Source: Muribaculaceae bacterium
GTDB taxonomy: Bacteria > Bacteroidota > Bacteroidia > Bacteroidales > Muribaculaceae
Direction of reading: 5' to 3'
NCBI GenBank assembly: GCA_023662835.1
Contig: JAMPII010000001.1
Span: forward strand, 19,578-67,548
Length of the DNA stretch: 47,971 nt
Shown: positions 8,074 to 18,603 of the stretch, piece after piece
How positions within the stretch are numbered: the first letter of the stretch is position 1
Layout of the letters: the number at the start of each line of letters is the position of its first letter
Program-made: the position numbers and the translations under genes
Notes under the pieces: model-generated
Database searches by the model: none
The model's input: only the letters and a program-made list of their open reading frames with translations
Told to the model about the DNA's origin: nothing

Positions 8074-9756
8074 ATGCAATTACTCGACTGGATTGTCATT
8101 GCCCTGTTTTTTGTTGCCCTGGTCGGCATCATCGTATGGGTAATGCGCCAAAAACAAAACAACGCTGCCGACTATTTCCTCGGCGGCAAAGACGCAACCT
8201 GGATCGCAATCGGTGCGTCGATTTTCGCATCAAACATCGGTTCGGAACACCTCATCGGTCTAGCCGGAGCTGGAGCCTCTTCAGGCCTAGCAATGGCCCA
8301 TTGGGAAATTCAAGGCTGGATGATTCTTATACTAGGCTGGGTATTCGTACCTTTCTACTCCCGCTCAATGGTCTACACCATGCCTGAGTTCCTCGAAAAA
8401 CGCTACAACTCCCAAAGCCGCACAATTCTGTCACTTATCTCCTTAATCAGCTACGTACTCACAAAAGTTGCAGTGACCGTTTATGCCGGTGGCCTCGTGT
8501 TCCAGCAAGTGTTCGGAATCGACTCCCTCTGGGGCATCGACTTCTTCTGGATTGCCGCAATCGGACTGGTTTTCATCACAGCCATCTACACAATCGTTGG
8601 CGGTATGAAATCAGTGCTCTACACCTCCGTGCTCCAAACGCCCATTCTGTTGCTCGGCTCGCTAATCATTCTCGTGCTCGGCTTGAAAGCCCTCGGTGGC
8701 TGGGACGAAATGATGCGCATCTGCTCAATCGAGAAAGTGAACGAATATGGCGACACAATGACAAACCTCATCCGCGACAACCGCGACGCCAACTATCCCT
8801 GGCTCGGAGCGCTCATCGGCTCGGCAGTCATCGGCTTCTGGTACTGGTGCACCGACCAGTTCATTGTGCAACGCGTTCTCTCAGGTAAAGATGAAAAAGA
8901 AGCACGCCGAGGCACAATTTTCGGCGCATACCTCAAACTGCTCCCCGTGTTCCTTTTCCTCATTCCCGGCATGATTGCCTTCGCCCTCGCTCACCAAGGC
9001 ATAACCATCAACGGCGAAGTGTTCCGCCTGTCAACCCCCGACGCAGCATTCCCCACTCTTGTTGCCAAGCTCCTCCCAGCAGGCGTGAAAGGTCTGATTG
9101 TATGCGGAATTCTCGCAGCATTAATGAGCTCGTTGGCATCGCTATTCAACTCCTCGGCCGCTCTGTTCACAATCGACTTCTACCAGCGCTTCAAACCCGA
9201 CACCGAGCCCAAAAAGCTTGTACGTATCGGCCAGGCAGCCACGGTTGTAATAGTAGCACTCGGTATTCTATGGATTCCGGTAATGCGATCCGTAGGCGAC
9301 GTGCTATACAATTACCTTCAGGACGTTCAGTCAGTGCTCGCCCCGGGCATCGCCGCTGCATTCCTAATGGGTATACTCTGGAAACGCGCCTCTGCCAAGG
9401 GCGGCATGTGGGGCCTTATCGCCGGTATGGTTATTGGCCTTACACGTTTGTGCGCTAAAATATACTACAGCAACGCAACCCTTATGCCCGGCGACCAAAA
9501 CCTGTTCAAATACCTCTTTTACGACGTTAACTGGCTCTTCTTCTGCGGCTGGATGCTCTTATTCTGCCTCCTGGTTGTGTTGGTTGTTTCGCTCTGCACA
9601 AAAGCCCCCGACCCCGAAAAAATCAAAGGTCTGGTCATGGGAACATCAACACCGGAGCAACGCCTGGCCACACGCCAAAGCTGGAATGCATGGGATGTAA
9701 TCCACACAATCATCATCCTCGCTATAACAGCTGCTTTCTACATCTACTTCTGGTAA
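8074..9756 (+). CDS. Sodium/solute symporter (SSS family), probable arabinose uptake
   Basis: A 560-residue inner-membrane protein of about 14 hydrophobic segments. The SGLT-like signature is clear: ADYFLGGKDATWIAIGASIFASNIGSEH at about 32-58, and FWYWCTDQFIVQRVL near 255. It is the first gene of the operon, followed after 10 bp by the Nudix regulator and then the arabinose catabolic enzymes. The likely role is sodium-driven L-arabinose uptake, the position taken by the transporter called AraM in related Bacteroidetes loci. Substrate assignment is from context; the family alone shows only a sugar-type SSS carrier. Confidence 0.88.
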   Translation: MQLLDWIVIALFFVALVGIIVWVMRQKQNNAADYFLGGKDATWIAIGASIFASNIGSEHLIGLAGAGASSGLAMAHWEIQGWMILILGWVFVPFYSRSMVYTMPEFLEKRYNSQSRTILSLISLISYVLTKVAVTVYAGGLVFQQVFGIDSLWGIDFFWIAAIGLVFITAIYTIVGGMKSVLYTSVLQTPILLLGSLIILVLGLKALGGWDEMMRICSIEKVNEYGDTMTNLIRDNRDANYPWLGALIGSAVIGFWYWCTDQFIVQRVLSGKDEKEARRGTIFGAYLKLLPVFLFLIPGMIAFALAHQGITINGEVFRLSTPDAAFPTLVAKLLPAGVKGLIVCGILAALMSSLASLFNSSAALFTIDFYQRFKPDTEPKKLVRIGQAATVVIVALGILWIPVMRSVGDVLYNYLQDVQSVLAPGIAAAFLMGILWKRASAKGGMWGLIAGMVIGLTRLCAKIYYSNATLMPGDQNLFKYLFYDVNWLFFCGWMLLFCLLVVLVVSLCTKAPDPEKIKGLVMGTSTPEQRLATRQSWNAWDVIHTIIILAITAAFYIYFW

Positions 9757-9766
9757 AAACATCGAC

Positions 9767-10444
9767 ATGAGCGACTACTATTCCCAACACCCCCGCCATT
9801 ATGTTGCAGTCGACTGCATCATTTTCGGCCTGAACAACGGACGGTTGAGCATCCTGCTCTCCCACCGCGCCTTTGAACCGGAAATGGGAAAATGGTCGCT
9901 CATGGGCGGTTTCGTCGGAAACGACGAAAGCGTCGACGAAGCGGCGGCAAGAGTGCTCGCCGAACACACCGGGCTCGACGACATTGCCCTGCAGCAAGTT
10001 GGTGCTTTCGGCGAAATCGATCGCGACCCCGGCGAACGCGTAATATCCGTAGCCTACTGCGCGCTAGTGAACGTTGACCAAACAAACCAACAGGCAATAG
10101 AAGCACATAATGCCTGTTGGACACCCCTCGACCAACTTCCCGAACTCGGATTCGACCACCCAAAAATGATAGCATCAGCCCGCGAATGGCTTTGCCGGCA
10201 ATTTCTCACCCGCCCGATCGCGTTCAGACTCCTGCCCGAAACCTTCACCTTATCGCAGCTGCAAGCTATATGTCAGGTGGTTATCGGCGAAGAAATCGAC
10301 AAACGCAACTTCCGTAAACGCGTATCCGAAATTCCGAGCATCGAGCCTACCGGCATAATCGACAAATCCGGTTCGCGCCGCGGCGCACAACTATTCCGCT
10401 TCAACCACAAAACTTACAAATCGAACCCTAAATTCAAACTCTAA
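9767..10444 (+). CDS. araR: AraR-type Nudix-family transcriptional regulator
   Basis: A 225-residue protein with an N-terminal Nudix fold and a C-terminal winged-helix region (about 145-225, ending [21 protein letters not shown]), as in the NrtR/AraR family. The Nudix box reads [24 protein letters not shown]. The REUxEE core has become RVLAEH, losing a metal-binding glutamate, so hydrolase activity is unlikely. Family knowledge: the Bacteroides AraR of this type is a DNA-binding repressor released by L-arabinose. It lies between the symporter and araD, and its likely operator is the palindrome at 7883-7911. Confidence 0.88.
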   Translation: MSDYYSQHPRHYVAVDCIIFGLNNGRLSILLSHRAFEPEMGKWSLMGGFVGNDESVDEAAARVLAEHTGLDDIALQQVGAFGEIDRDPGERVISVAYCALVNVDQTNQQAIEAHNACWTPLDQLPELGFDHPKMIASAREWLCRQFLTRPIAFRLLPETFTLSQLQAICQVVIGEEIDKRNFRKRVSEIPSIEPTGIIDKSGSRRGAQLFRFNHKTYKSNPKFKL

Positions 10445-10457
10445 AAAGTTGTTTAAA

Positions 10458-11156
10458 ATGCTTGAAGAACTTAAACAAAAAGTATACAAAGCCAACATGG
10501 ATCTGGTACGCCATGGTCTTGTAATATTCACATGGGGAAATGTTTCGGGAATCGACCGCGAAAAAGGGCTGGTTGTAATCAAACCCAGCGGCGTCGACTA
10601 CGACACAATGACGGCCGACCAAATGGTTGTCGTCGACCTTAACACCGGTGCCGTTGTCGAAGGCGACCTACGCCCCTCAAGCGACACTCCTACACATCTG
10701 GTACTTTACCGCGCCTTCCCCGAAATAGGCGGAATTGTCCACACTCACTCAACCTACGCAACCGCTTGGGCTCAAGCCGGCAAAGACCTCCCCAACATCG
10801 GAACAACCCATGCCGACTATTTCCACAACGACATACCCTGCACCGACGATATGACAGCCGCCGAAGTTCAAGGCGACTACGAATTGGAAACTGGCAATGT
10901 TATTGTCGACCGTTTCGTCAAAGCTCAGATAAACCCTAGCCACACTCCCGGCGTTCTAGTCAAAAACCACGGACCCTTCAGCTGGGGTAAAACACCGGCC
11001 GAAGCCGTCCATAACGCCGTTGTCATGGAACAAGTAGCAAAAATGGCATTCATCGCCTATAGCGTGAATCCCACCCTCACCATGAACCCGCTGCTTGTTG
11101 AAAAACACTTCTCACGCAAGCACGGTCCCAACGCTTATTACGGACAAAAAAAATAA
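10458..11156 (+). CDS. araD: L-ribulose-5-phosphate 4-epimerase
   Basis: A 232-residue class II aldolase-fold enzyme converting L-ribulose-5-phosphate to D-xylulose-5-phosphate. Visible are [13 protein letters not shown], the zinc ligands in [14 protein letters not shown] (~95) and KNHGPFSWG (~170), and the C-terminal HGPNAYYGQ that is diagnostic of AraD. ATG 10458 is chosen because the frame's earlier TTG (10449) would add only three residues and sits five bases from the araR stop. It is tightly linked to araR and araA in the operon. Confidence 0.96.
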   Translation: MLEELKQKVYKANMDLVRHGLVIFTWGNVSGIDREKGLVVIKPSGVDYDTMTADQMVVVDLNTGAVVEGDLRPSSDTPTHLVLYRAFPEIGGIVHTHSTYATAWAQAGKDLPNIGTTHADYFHNDIPCTDDMTAAEVQGDYELETGNVIVDRFVKAQINPSHTPGVLVKNHGPFSWGKTPAEAVHNAVVMEQVAKMAFIAYSVNPTLTMNPLLVEKHFSRKHGPNAYYGQKK

Positions 11157-11176
11157 CATATATAAACGAAAATATC

Positions 11177-12721
11177 ATGAACGCATTCGAAAACTACGAA
11201 GTATGGTGGATTACCGGCGCACAGCTCCTTTACGGTGGCGATGCCGTTGTAACAGTCGACTCCCATTCAAAAGCAATGGTCGACGGACTAAACAACTCCG
11301 GAAACCTCCCTGTAAAAATTGTATATAAAGGCACCGCAAACTCCTCGCGCGAAGTAACCGACCTGATGAAGGCCGCCAACAACGACAGCCGTTGCGTTGG
11401 CGTAATCACTTGGATGCACACCTTCTCACCCGCAAAAATGTGGATTCACGGTTTGCAGGAACTAAAAAAACCGATGCTCCACTTCCACACACAGTTCAAC
11501 GCCGAAATTCCTTGGGACACAATGGACATGGACTTCATGAACCTGAACCAAAGCGCCCACGGCGACCGAGAATTCGGCCACATATGCGCGCGCTTGCGAA
11601 TGCGCCGCAAAGTTGTGGTTGGACACTGGACCGATCCTGAAGCACAACGCAAGATTGCCGTTTGGCAGCGCGTTGCTGCAGCTTGGGCCGACTCGCAGGA
11701 CATGCTGATTCTCCGTTTTGGCGACCAGATGAACAACGTTGCCGTTACCGACGGCGATAAAGTGGAAGCCGAAATGCGCCTAGGCTATCACGTCGACTAC
11801 ACTCCCGTCAGCGAGCTCATGGAGTACTACAAAAAAATTGCTGACGAAGATATCGACAAACTTGTTGAAACATACTTCCAACTCTACGCCCACGCTCCCG
11901 AATTAGAGGACAAATCGACCGAAGCCTACAAAAAAGTACGTAACTCAGCCCACGCCGAACTGGCCCTGCGCGCAATCCTAACAGCAAAAGGCGCAAAAGG
12001 ATTCACTACCAACTTCGACGACCTCGGTACCCAGGACATCAACGACCCGAAATTCGTAGGATTCGACCAGATTCCCGGTTTGGCATCGCAACGTCTTATG
12101 GCCGAAGGCTATGGTTTCGGCGCCGAAGGCGACTGGAAATCAGCCGCACTGTACCGCACAGTTTGGTTCATGCAACAGGGAATGACAAAAGGATGCTCCT
12201 TCCTTGAGGATTACACCATCAACTTCGAAGGCTCTAACTCGTCGCTACTACAGTCACACATGCTCGAAGTTTGCCCCCTTATCGCTGCAGAACGTCCACG
12301 CCTCGAAGTTCACTTCCTCGGCATCGGCATCCGCAAAAGCCAGACTGCCCGTCTGGTGTTCACCTCAAAACCAGGCCCCGGCGTGGCAGCAACCATTGTC
12401 GACATGGGCAACCGCTTCCGTATGATTGTCAACGACGTTGAATGCATCAAACCCAAACCACTGCCAATGCTCCCTGTAGCTTCGGCTCTCTGGATTCCCC
12501 AGCCAAACTTCGAAATCGGAGCCGGAGCATGGATACTGGCCGGCGGAACCCACCACTCATGTTTCTCCTACGACCTAACAGCCGAATATTGGTATGACTA
12601 TGCCGAAATTTCCGGTATTGAGATACTTCACATCGACAAGGACACCACTATTCCCGCCTTCAAGGACCGTATGCGCTGGAACGAAGTGTACTACATGCTC
12701 AACAAATCCCTCTACATGTAG
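11177..12721 (+). CDS. araA: L-arabinose isomerase
   Basis: A 514-residue protein, close to the usual ~500 for AraA, opening with the characteristic NYEVWWITGAQLLYGG. It isomerises L-arabinose to L-ribulose in the cytoplasm and is manganese-dependent in the family. The conserved GEGDWK-like stretch appears as FGAEGDWKSAALYR (~315), followed by SFLEDYT, with a metal-ligand histidine region in SSLLQSHMLEVCP (~357). The kinase gene follows after 3 bp, which suggests translational coupling. Confidence 0.97.
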   Translation: MNAFENYEVWWITGAQLLYGGDAVVTVDSHSKAMVDGLNNSGNLPVKIVYKGTANSSREVTDLMKAANNDSRCVGVITWMHTFSPAKMWIHGLQELKKPMLHFHTQFNAEIPWDTMDMDFMNLNQSAHGDREFGHICARLRMRRKVVVGHWTDPEAQRKIAVWQRVAAAWADSQDMLILRFGDQMNNVAVTDGDKVEAEMRLGYHVDYTPVSELMEYYKKIADEDIDKLVETYFQLYAHAPELEDKSTEAYKKVRNSAHAELALRAILTAKGAKGFTTNFDDLGTQDINDPKFVGFDQIPGLASQRLMAEGYGFGAEGDWKSAALYRTVWFMQQGMTKGCSFLEDYTINFEGSNSSLLQSHMLEVCPLIAAERPRLEVHFLGIGIRKSQTARLVFTSKPGPGVAATIVDMGNRFRMIVNDVECIKPKPLPMLPVASALWIPQPNFEIGAGAWILAGGTHHSCFSYDLTAEYWYDYAEISGIEILHIDKDTTIPAFKDRMRWNEVYYMLNKSLYM

Positions 12722-12724
12722 CCC

Positions 12725-14323
12725 ATGAACGCAAACGCTAAACAAATAATTGAATCTGGTCGCGCCATTCTCGGTATCGAGTTTGGCTCGACCCGAATCA
12801 AAGCCGTCCTTATCGATCCCGACAACAACCCTATAGCCCAAGGTTCTTTCCAATGGGAAAACCAGTTGGCCGACGGCCTGTGGACCTACCCCATCGAAAC
12901 CGTGTGGTTCGGACTTCAATCATGCTATGTCGATCTACGCAACAACGTGCAAACGCTTTACGGAGTTGAAATCCAACAGCTCGCCGCTATAGGTATCAGT
13001 GCGATGATGCACGGCTACATGCCCTTCGGCAACAACGACCAGATTCTCGTGCCCTTCCGCACATGGCGCAACACAAACACAGCAGCCGCAGCCGCAGAAC
13101 TGTCGAAACTATTCAACTTCAACATCCCTTTGCGCTGGAGCATCTCACATCTGTATCAGGCAATATTGAACAACGAGCCCCACGTAGCCGAAATCAAATA
13201 CATAACAACCCTGGCCGGTTACATCCATTGGCAGCTCACCGGCGAAAAGGTGCTTGGCATTGGCGACGCATCCGGTATGCTCCCCGTCGATTCGGCAACA
13301 AAGAACTATTCAGCCCCAATGGTGGAGAAGTTCAACCAGCTGATCGCTCCCAACAACTACCCCTGGCAACTGCAGGACATCCTTCCCCGCATACTCCTTG
13401 CCGGACAAAACGCCGGAACGCTTACGGCAGAAGGCGCAAAACGTCTCGACGTCTCGGGACATCTTAACCCCGGAGCCCCTCTATGCCCACCCGAAGGAGA
13501 TGCCGGCACCGGTATGGCCGCAACAAACGCCGTAATGCCCCGCACAGGAAACGTCTCGGCCGGAACATCCTCATTCTCAATGATTGTTCTCGAGCACGAG
13601 CTGTCGCAACCCTACGAAGCTATCGATATGGTGACAACACCCGACGGCGCGCCCGTGGCCCTTGTACATTGCAACAACTGCACCTCCGACCTCAACGCAT
13701 GGGTGTCGCTGTTCCGCGAATATCAGGAACTTATGGGAATCCCTGTCGACATGGATTTAATCTATTCGAAGCTCTACAACAACGCCCTCACCGGCGATAC
13801 CGACTGCGGCGGACTGATGTCGTTCAACTATGTTTCCGGCGAACCCATCACCGGATTTGAAGCCGGACGTCCGCTGTTCGTACGCTCAGCTAACGACAAA
13901 TTCACCTTAGCCAACCTTATGCGCGCCCACCTGTACGGCTCTGTTGCCGTGCTGAAAATCGGCAACGACATCCTATTCAGCAAAGAACACGTATCAGTCG
14001 ACCGCCTTACAGCCCACGGTGGCTTGTTCAAAACCCCGGGCGTAGGCCAACGCGTTTTAGCGGCCGCCCTCAACTCGCCAATCTCCGTAATGGAAACCGC
14101 AGGCGAAGGCGGAGCTTGGGGCATCGCGCTGCTCGCCAGCTATGTTGTGAACAATCCCGGAGCCATGTCGCTCGCCGATTATCTGCAAAACGTTGTGTTC
14201 AAAGGAAACGCCGGAATGGGAATTCAGCCTACAGCCGACGAAGTTGAAGGCTTTAACCGCTACATAGCCTGCTACACAGCCGATCTGCCTATCGAAAAGG
14301 CCGCAGTTGAATGCCATAAATAA
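12725..14323 (+). CDS. araB: FGGY-family kinase, probable ribulokinase
   Basis: A 532-residue FGGY-type carbohydrate kinase with an N-terminal ATPase motif (AILGIEFGSTRIKAVLID) and a second actin-like motif (NVSAGTSSFSMIV, ~278). A glycine-rich AGEGGAWGIALLASY lies near 459. It is last in the arabinose operon and supplies the only kinase step, so it most likely phosphorylates L-ribulose. It looks unlike E. coli AraB in overall sequence and resembles the xylulokinase-like kinase that fills this role in Bacteroides. The function is therefore contextual and the symbol is a role assignment. Confidence 0.85.
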   Translation: MNANAKQIIESGRAILGIEFGSTRIKAVLIDPDNNPIAQGSFQWENQLADGLWTYPIETVWFGLQSCYVDLRNNVQTLYGVEIQQLAAIGISAMMHGYMPFGNNDQILVPFRTWRNTNTAAAAAELSKLFNFNIPLRWSISHLYQAILNNEPHVAEIKYITTLAGYIHWQLTGEKVLGIGDASGMLPVDSATKNYSAPMVEKFNQLIAPNNYPWQLQDILPRILLAGQNAGTLTAEGAKRLDVSGHLNPGAPLCPPEGDAGTGMAATNAVMPRTGNVSAGTSSFSMIVLEHELSQPYEAIDMVTTPDGAPVALVHCNNCTSDLNAWVSLFREYQELMGIPVDMDLIYSKLYNNALTGDTDCGGLMSFNYVSGEPITGFEAGRPLFVRSANDKFTLANLMRAHLYGSVAVLKIGNDILFSKEHVSVDRLTAHGGLFKTPGVGQRVLAAALNSPISVMETAGEGGAWGIALLASYVVNNPGAMSLADYLQNVVFKGNAGMGIQPTADEVEGFNRYIACYTADLPIEKAAVECHK

Positions 14324-14352
14324 CCCATCGCAGCCTCGCTTATAACACTAAG

Positions 14353-14400
14353 CGAACACAATAAAAAAGCCCGCTTTCGCGGGCTTTTTTATTGTGTTCG
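14353..14400. terminator. Bidirectional terminator, 48-bp perfect inverted repeat
   Basis: Two 22-bp arms (14353-14374 and 14379-14400) are perfectly complementary around a TTTC loop. A GC-rich core GCCCGC/GCGGGC is flanked by six A and six T, so it can terminate both the plus-strand arabinose operon and the minus-strand mutAB transcript, whose stop is at 14409. A smaller repeat, CGCTTA/TAAGCG (14337-14354), abuts it. Confidence 0.93.
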
Positions 14401-14408
14401 GCAAGGAA

Positions 14409-16547
14409 TTATGCTTCTTCGCCGTTAAGGATTTCGAGCATCTTTATAGCCGACAGAGGAATACGCGTGCCCGGGCCAAAGATGGCAGCAACGCCTGCCT
14501 TATAAAGGAAGTCGTAGTCCTGAGCTGGAATTACACCACCGGCGGTTACGATAATATCCTCGCGGCCGAGCTTCTTGAGTTCAGCAATTACCTGCGGAAT
14601 CAGAGTCTTGTGGCCGGCAGCCAGCGATGAAACGCCCAGAATGTGAACGTCGTTTTCAACAGCCTGACGAGCAGCTTCGGCCGGTGTCTGGAACAGAGGT
14701 CCCATATCAACGTCGAATCCGCAGTCGGCATAACCGGTCGCTACTACTTTCGCACCGCGGTCGTGACCATCCTGACCCATTTTTGCAATCATGATACGGG
14801 GCTGACGACCTTCCTTGCGGGCAAATTCCTCACACATACGCTGAGCGCGGAGGAAATCGGGGTCTTGTTTTGTTTCGTTAGAGTACACTCCTGAAATTGT
14901 TCTGATAACTGCTTTGTAACGTCCTACTACCTCTTCGCAAGCGTCGGAGATTTCGCCCAATGTTGCTCGCAATCCGGCTGCTTTCACGGCCAAATCAAGA
15001 AGGTTGCCCTTCTTCGTGCGTACGCATTCGGTGATATCGGCAAGCGCTTTCTTAACAGCGGCCTCGTCGCGGTGAGCCTTGAGGTCGACCAAACGGGCAA
15101 CCTGGTCCTTACGCACCTCGGTATTGTCGATTTCGAGGATATCGATAGGATCTTCGTGTTCGAGACGATACTTGTTAATACCAACAATTGTTTGACGACC
15201 GGAGTCGATGCGAGCCTGTGTGCGAGCCGAAGCTTCTTCGATACGCATTTTGGGCAGCCCTGATTCGATCGCTTTGGCCATACCTCCAAGCTTCTCGATT
15301 TCCTGAATATGCTCCCATGCACGATGGGCAATTTCGTTGGTCAGAGCCTCAACATAATAGCTACCTCCCCATGGATCAACCTGCTTGGTAACCATGGTTT
15401 CTTCCTGAATGTAGATCTGGGTGTTGCGCGCGATACGGGCCGAGAAATCGGTAGGTAGCGCGATAGCTTCGTCCAGAGCGTTGGTATGCAGCGACTGTGT
15501 GTGGCCAAGAGCGGCACCCATAGCCTCGATACATGTACGGCCAACATTGTTGAACGGGTCCTGTTCGGTAAGACTCCATCCCGATGTCTGCGAGTGGGTG
15601 CGAAGAGCAAGCGATTTGGGGTTCTTGGGGTTGAACTGGCTAACAATTTTAGCCCAGAGCATACGGGCGGCACGCATTTTGGCTACTTCCATGAAGAAGT
15701 TCATACCTATCGCCCAGAAGAACGACAAACGGGGAGCGAACGAGTCGATATCCATGCCTGCGTTTACACCGGCACGGAGGTATTCCAGACCGTCGGCCAA
15801 AGTGTAGGCCAACTCAATGTCGCAAGTAGCGCCGGCTTCCTGCATATGGTAGCCGGAAATCGAAATTGAGTTGAACTTAGGCATGTTTTGCGATGTGTAC
15901 TCGAAAATATCGGCGATAATTCGCATCGAGAACTCAGGCGGATAGATATATGTGTTGCGCACCATGAATTCCTTGAGAATATCGTTCTGGATTGTACCAG
16001 CCATTTCCTCGAGTTTTGCGCCCTGTTCCAAACCGGCGTTGATGTAGAAGGCAAGCACCGGAAGCACAGCACCGTTCATTGTCATCGACACCGACATCTT
16101 GTTCAATGGAATACCGTCGAACAGCACTTTCATATCCTCGAGCGAGCATATCGACACACCGGCTTTGCCAACGTCTCCTACAACGCGTTCATGATCGGCA
16201 TCGTAGCCGCGATGGGTAGCAAGGTCGAAAGCAACCGACAAACCTTTCTGGCCGGAAGCAAGGTTACGGCGATAGAAAGCGTTCGATTCAGCTGCAGTCG
16301 AGAAGCCTGCATACTGGCGGATTGTCCACGGGCGCAGGGGGTACATAGCGCTATACGGGCCACGCAGGAACGGTGGAATACCCGACATAAAGTTCAGATG
16401 TTCCAGACCTTCAAGGTCGCTTTTTGTATATATCGATTTTACGGGTATAAGTTCAGGGGTCAGCCAATCTTCGCCTGCAGCCACCTCGGGCTGCTGAGCG
16501 CCGAATGCATCTTTTGTGATATCAATGGTTTTAAAATCGGGTCTCAT
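14409..16547 (-). CDS. mutB: Methylmalonyl-CoA mutase, large (catalytic) subunit
   Basis: A 712-residue protein with the complete catalytic and cobalamin-binding architecture. The TIM-barrel domain begins with the substrate-channel segment [23 protein letters not shown]. The C-terminal B12 domain carries [10 protein letters not shown] (DxHxxG, about 600) and ends with the [25 protein letters not shown] loop. It interconverts methylmalonyl-CoA and succinyl-CoA with adenosylcobalamin, the key step of propionate formation from succinate. It lies 21 bp downstream of mutA in one operon. No cobalamin riboswitch was found upstream. Confidence 0.97.
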   Translation of the reverse strand: MRPDFKTIDITKDAFGAQQPEVAAGEDWLTPELIPVKSIYTKSDLEGLEHLNFMSGIPPFLRGPYSAMYPLRPWTIRQYAGFSTAAESNAFYRRNLASGQKGLSVAFDLATHRGYDADHERVVGDVGKAGVSICSLEDMKVLFDGIPLNKMSVSMTMNGAVLPVLAFYINAGLEQGAKLEEMAGTIQNDILKEFMVRNTYIYPPEFSMRIIADIFEYTSQNMPKFNSISISGYHMQEAGATCDIELAYTLADGLEYLRAGVNAGMDIDSFAPRLSFFWAIGMNFFMEVAKMRAARMLWAKIVSQFNPKNPKSLALRTHSQTSGWSLTEQDPFNNVGRTCIEAMGAALGHTQSLHTNALDEAIALPTDFSARIARNTQIYIQEETMVTKQVDPWGGSYYVEALTNEIAHRAWEHIQEIEKLGGMAKAIESGLPKMRIEEASARTQARIDSGRQTIVGINKYRLEHEDPIDILEIDNTEVRKDQVARLVDLKAHRDEAAVKKALADITECVRTKKGNLLDLAVKAAGLRATLGEISDACEEVVGRYKAVIRTISGVYSNETKQDPDFLRAQRMCEEFARKEGRQPRIMIAKMGQDGHDRGAKVVATGYADCGFDVDMGPLFQTPAEAARQAVENDVHILGVSSLAAGHKTLIPQVIAELKKLGREDIIVTAGGVIPAQDYDFLYKAGVAAIFGPGTRIPLSAIKMLEILNGEEA

Positions 16548-16568
16548 AGTTTTGAGTGTGGTTGTTGG

Positions 16569-18416
16569 TTATTTTAAAAGTTTGGCGTTGAACTCTTTCA
16601 GCGTGTCGAGCACATTCGAACGAACATGGATAAAGTTCTCGATGCCTGCTGCCTTGAGTTCTTCCATGCATGCGGGCGCACCGGCTACTACAAACTCGGC
16701 GCGGCCGTTCAGGTAGGCATAAGCCTTGGGCGCAAGTTCTGCATATTCGTCGTCGCTCGAGCAGAGAACAACAACGTCGGCCTCTTTTGCCAGTGCGGCG
16801 TCAACGCCCTCTTCAACACTGTTGAAGCCAAGGTTGTCTATAATTTCATAGCCTGCACATCCGAAGAAGTTGGTCGAGAACTGAGCGCGGGCAAGACGCA
16901 TGGCCAGATTGCCGATAGTCAGCATGAACACTTTCGGACGGTTGGCGGCGGCTTCAGTTTGCAAACGCAGTGCTTCGAAGTCGCTGGCAGCACGATTGGT
17001 GTTCAAGCCGCCGTTACCTTCAGCTTCACCGTGACCGCAACCGCAAGCGCAACCTGTTGTCTCTATTTTCGCAGCAGCTGTTTCGTTGATGTTGGGGTAC
17101 TGGTTTGTTCCAAGCAGAATTTCCTTGCGGCGGGCAACGTCGGTGTGGCGTTTAGCTGCCGTCTCGTTAACTGCGGACTGAACCGTACCGTTGTTAACGG
17201 CAGCCAAGAATCCACCGTTTTCTTCTGTTGCGAGGAAGAGCTTCCAGGCTTCGTTGGCTATTGACACTGTAAGTGTTTCAACATAATATGACCCACCGGC
17301 TGGGTCAACAACCTTGTCGAGGTGGCTTTCTTCCTTCAGAAGGAACTGCTGGTTACGTGCGATACGCTCCGAGAATTCATCGGGCTGCTTGTAAGGCACG
17401 TCGAAGGGGGTTGTTGTGATTGAATCGACTCCGGCAAGAGCGGCCGACATCGATTCGGTTTGCGAACGCAGCAGGTTAACGTGTGCGTCGTAGATTGTTT
17501 GGTTGTAGCGCGATGTGATAGCGTGAACCATCATTTTTGCCGATTCCTTTACGGCAGGTTTATATTGCTCGACTATCTGAGCCCAGAGCATGCGGGCTGC
17601 GCGGAATTTGGCAATTTCCATGAAATAGTTCGACGAAACCCCCATGTTAAACTTAACGCGGTTAGCTGCTGTGTCGGCATCGACGCCGGCATCGGTCAGC
17701 ATTGTCATCCACTGTGCGCCCCACGCCAGAGCGTAGCCAAGTTCCTGATATATATAGGCTCCTGCATCGGAAAGCATGAACGAGTCAACCGAAAACACAC
17801 GCAGGTTCTTGGCGGGCTTCACTGTCGCGAGCAGTTCGAGCGACAAGGCCTTTACATCGCCGGGGAATTCTGTGCCATGCTTCAAAGCCCGGCGCATCGG
17901 ATTGAAATCGATTGAACCCTTGAACACATCTAGCTTATCCTGCTCGGTCAGGTACTGTACCAAAGCCGCAGCCAATGTGTTAGCCTTACGAGGACAAGAT
18001 TTGAAGTTAACTTCTACTTTTTCCAGATCGATACCCTTGAGCAGAGCTGCCACCTCAGCAGCAGTTGTCAACTCAACATTGAATCCCAGCGAGGTCACGC
18101 CTTTAGCAACAGCATTGTTCGCAGCCTTGTTCGCGGCTGTAACTTCTTGCTCCAGAATTTCCTGACGTGTAAGCCAGTCGTTATTGTCGCGCGTACCGCG
18201 AACGTAAGGATACTGACCGGGGAGAGAGTCGGTTGTCTTCAGGTCGGCGATGTTTTCGGCTCTGTAAACCGGCTCGACGTTGAAGCCTTCATTTGTTCGC
18301 CATACCAATTTCTTGTTAAAGTCGGCGCCTTTCAAATCGGCCTCGACTTTGGTGCGCCACTCTTGGTAGGAGCACTCAGGAAACATGTCGAACAATTTTT
18401 CTTTTTTTTCTGCCAT
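16569..18416 (-). CDS. mutA: Methylmalonyl-CoA mutase, small subunit
   Basis: A 615-residue homologue of MutB without the DxHxxG cobalamin motif, as expected for the non-catalytic subunit of the heterodimer. Shared signatures include [17 protein letters not shown] and ESHLDKVVDPAGGSYYVETLT. The linker between barrel and B12-like domain (about residue 455) holds a dense cysteine/histidine cluster, CACGCGHG, which could bind a metal. I cannot say how common it is. The gene is transcribed first, from the promoter at 18487-18518. Confidence 0.95.
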   Translation of the reverse strand: MAEKKEKLFDMFPECSYQEWRTKVEADLKGADFNKKLVWRTNEGFNVEPVYRAENIADLKTTDSLPGQYPYVRGTRDNNDWLTRQEILEQEVTAANKAANNAVAKGVTSLGFNVELTTAAEVAALLKGIDLEKVEVNFKSCPRKANTLAAALVQYLTEQDKLDVFKGSIDFNPMRRALKHGTEFPGDVKALSLELLATVKPAKNLRVFSVDSFMLSDAGAYIYQELGYALAWGAQWMTMLTDAGVDADTAANRVKFNMGVSSNYFMEIAKFRAARMLWAQIVEQYKPAVKESAKMMVHAITSRYNQTIYDAHVNLLRSQTESMSAALAGVDSITTTPFDVPYKQPDEFSERIARNQQFLLKEESHLDKVVDPAGGSYYVETLTVSIANEAWKLFLATEENGGFLAAVNNGTVQSAVNETAAKRHTDVARRKEILLGTNQYPNINETAAAKIETTGCACGCGHGEAEGNGGLNTNRAASDFEALRLQTEAAANRPKVFMLTIGNLAMRLARAQFSTNFFGCAGYEIIDNLGFNSVEEGVDAALAKEADVVVLCSSDDEYAELAPKAYAYLNGRAEFVVAGAPACMEELKAAGIENFIHVRSNVLDTLKEFNAKLLK

Positions 18417-18486
18417 GATAAGTGGTATTAATTATTAGATTATTGGTCGCATAAGTTTTTAGGGTGGTAGCTCACCCATCATAGCA

Positions 18487-18518
18487 CAAAGTTACAAAAT
18501 AGCTGTATTCCAAACAAA
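18487..18518 (-). promoter_or_regulatory. mutAB promoter
   Basis: On the minus strand TTTG (18518-18515), a 20-bp spacer and TAACTTTG (18494-18487) form a near-ideal Bacteroidetes promoter. The start of transcription would be near 18480. The leader contains a small hairpin, GGGTG/CACCC (18462-18477). Confidence 0.8.
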
Positions 18519-18603
18519 TGTTTTATGAGGTTGTTTCGCATTGTCCATTTCCCACAAAATAGCTCTTGCCACGCCCGTATCTAACCTTCGCCACCTCACA
18601 ATT

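Noticed and set aside
5130-14350. Recurring CTTATAACA between genes (near 5131, 6121 and 14339)
   Set aside because: It is too short and varied in position to separate from chance, and in one case it is just the bases before a start codon.
18417-18515. Cobalamin riboswitch upstream of the B12-dependent mutAB genes
   Set aside because: The conserved B12-box bases and adjoining structure are absent. Only a short 5-bp hairpin is present in a leader of about 65 nt.
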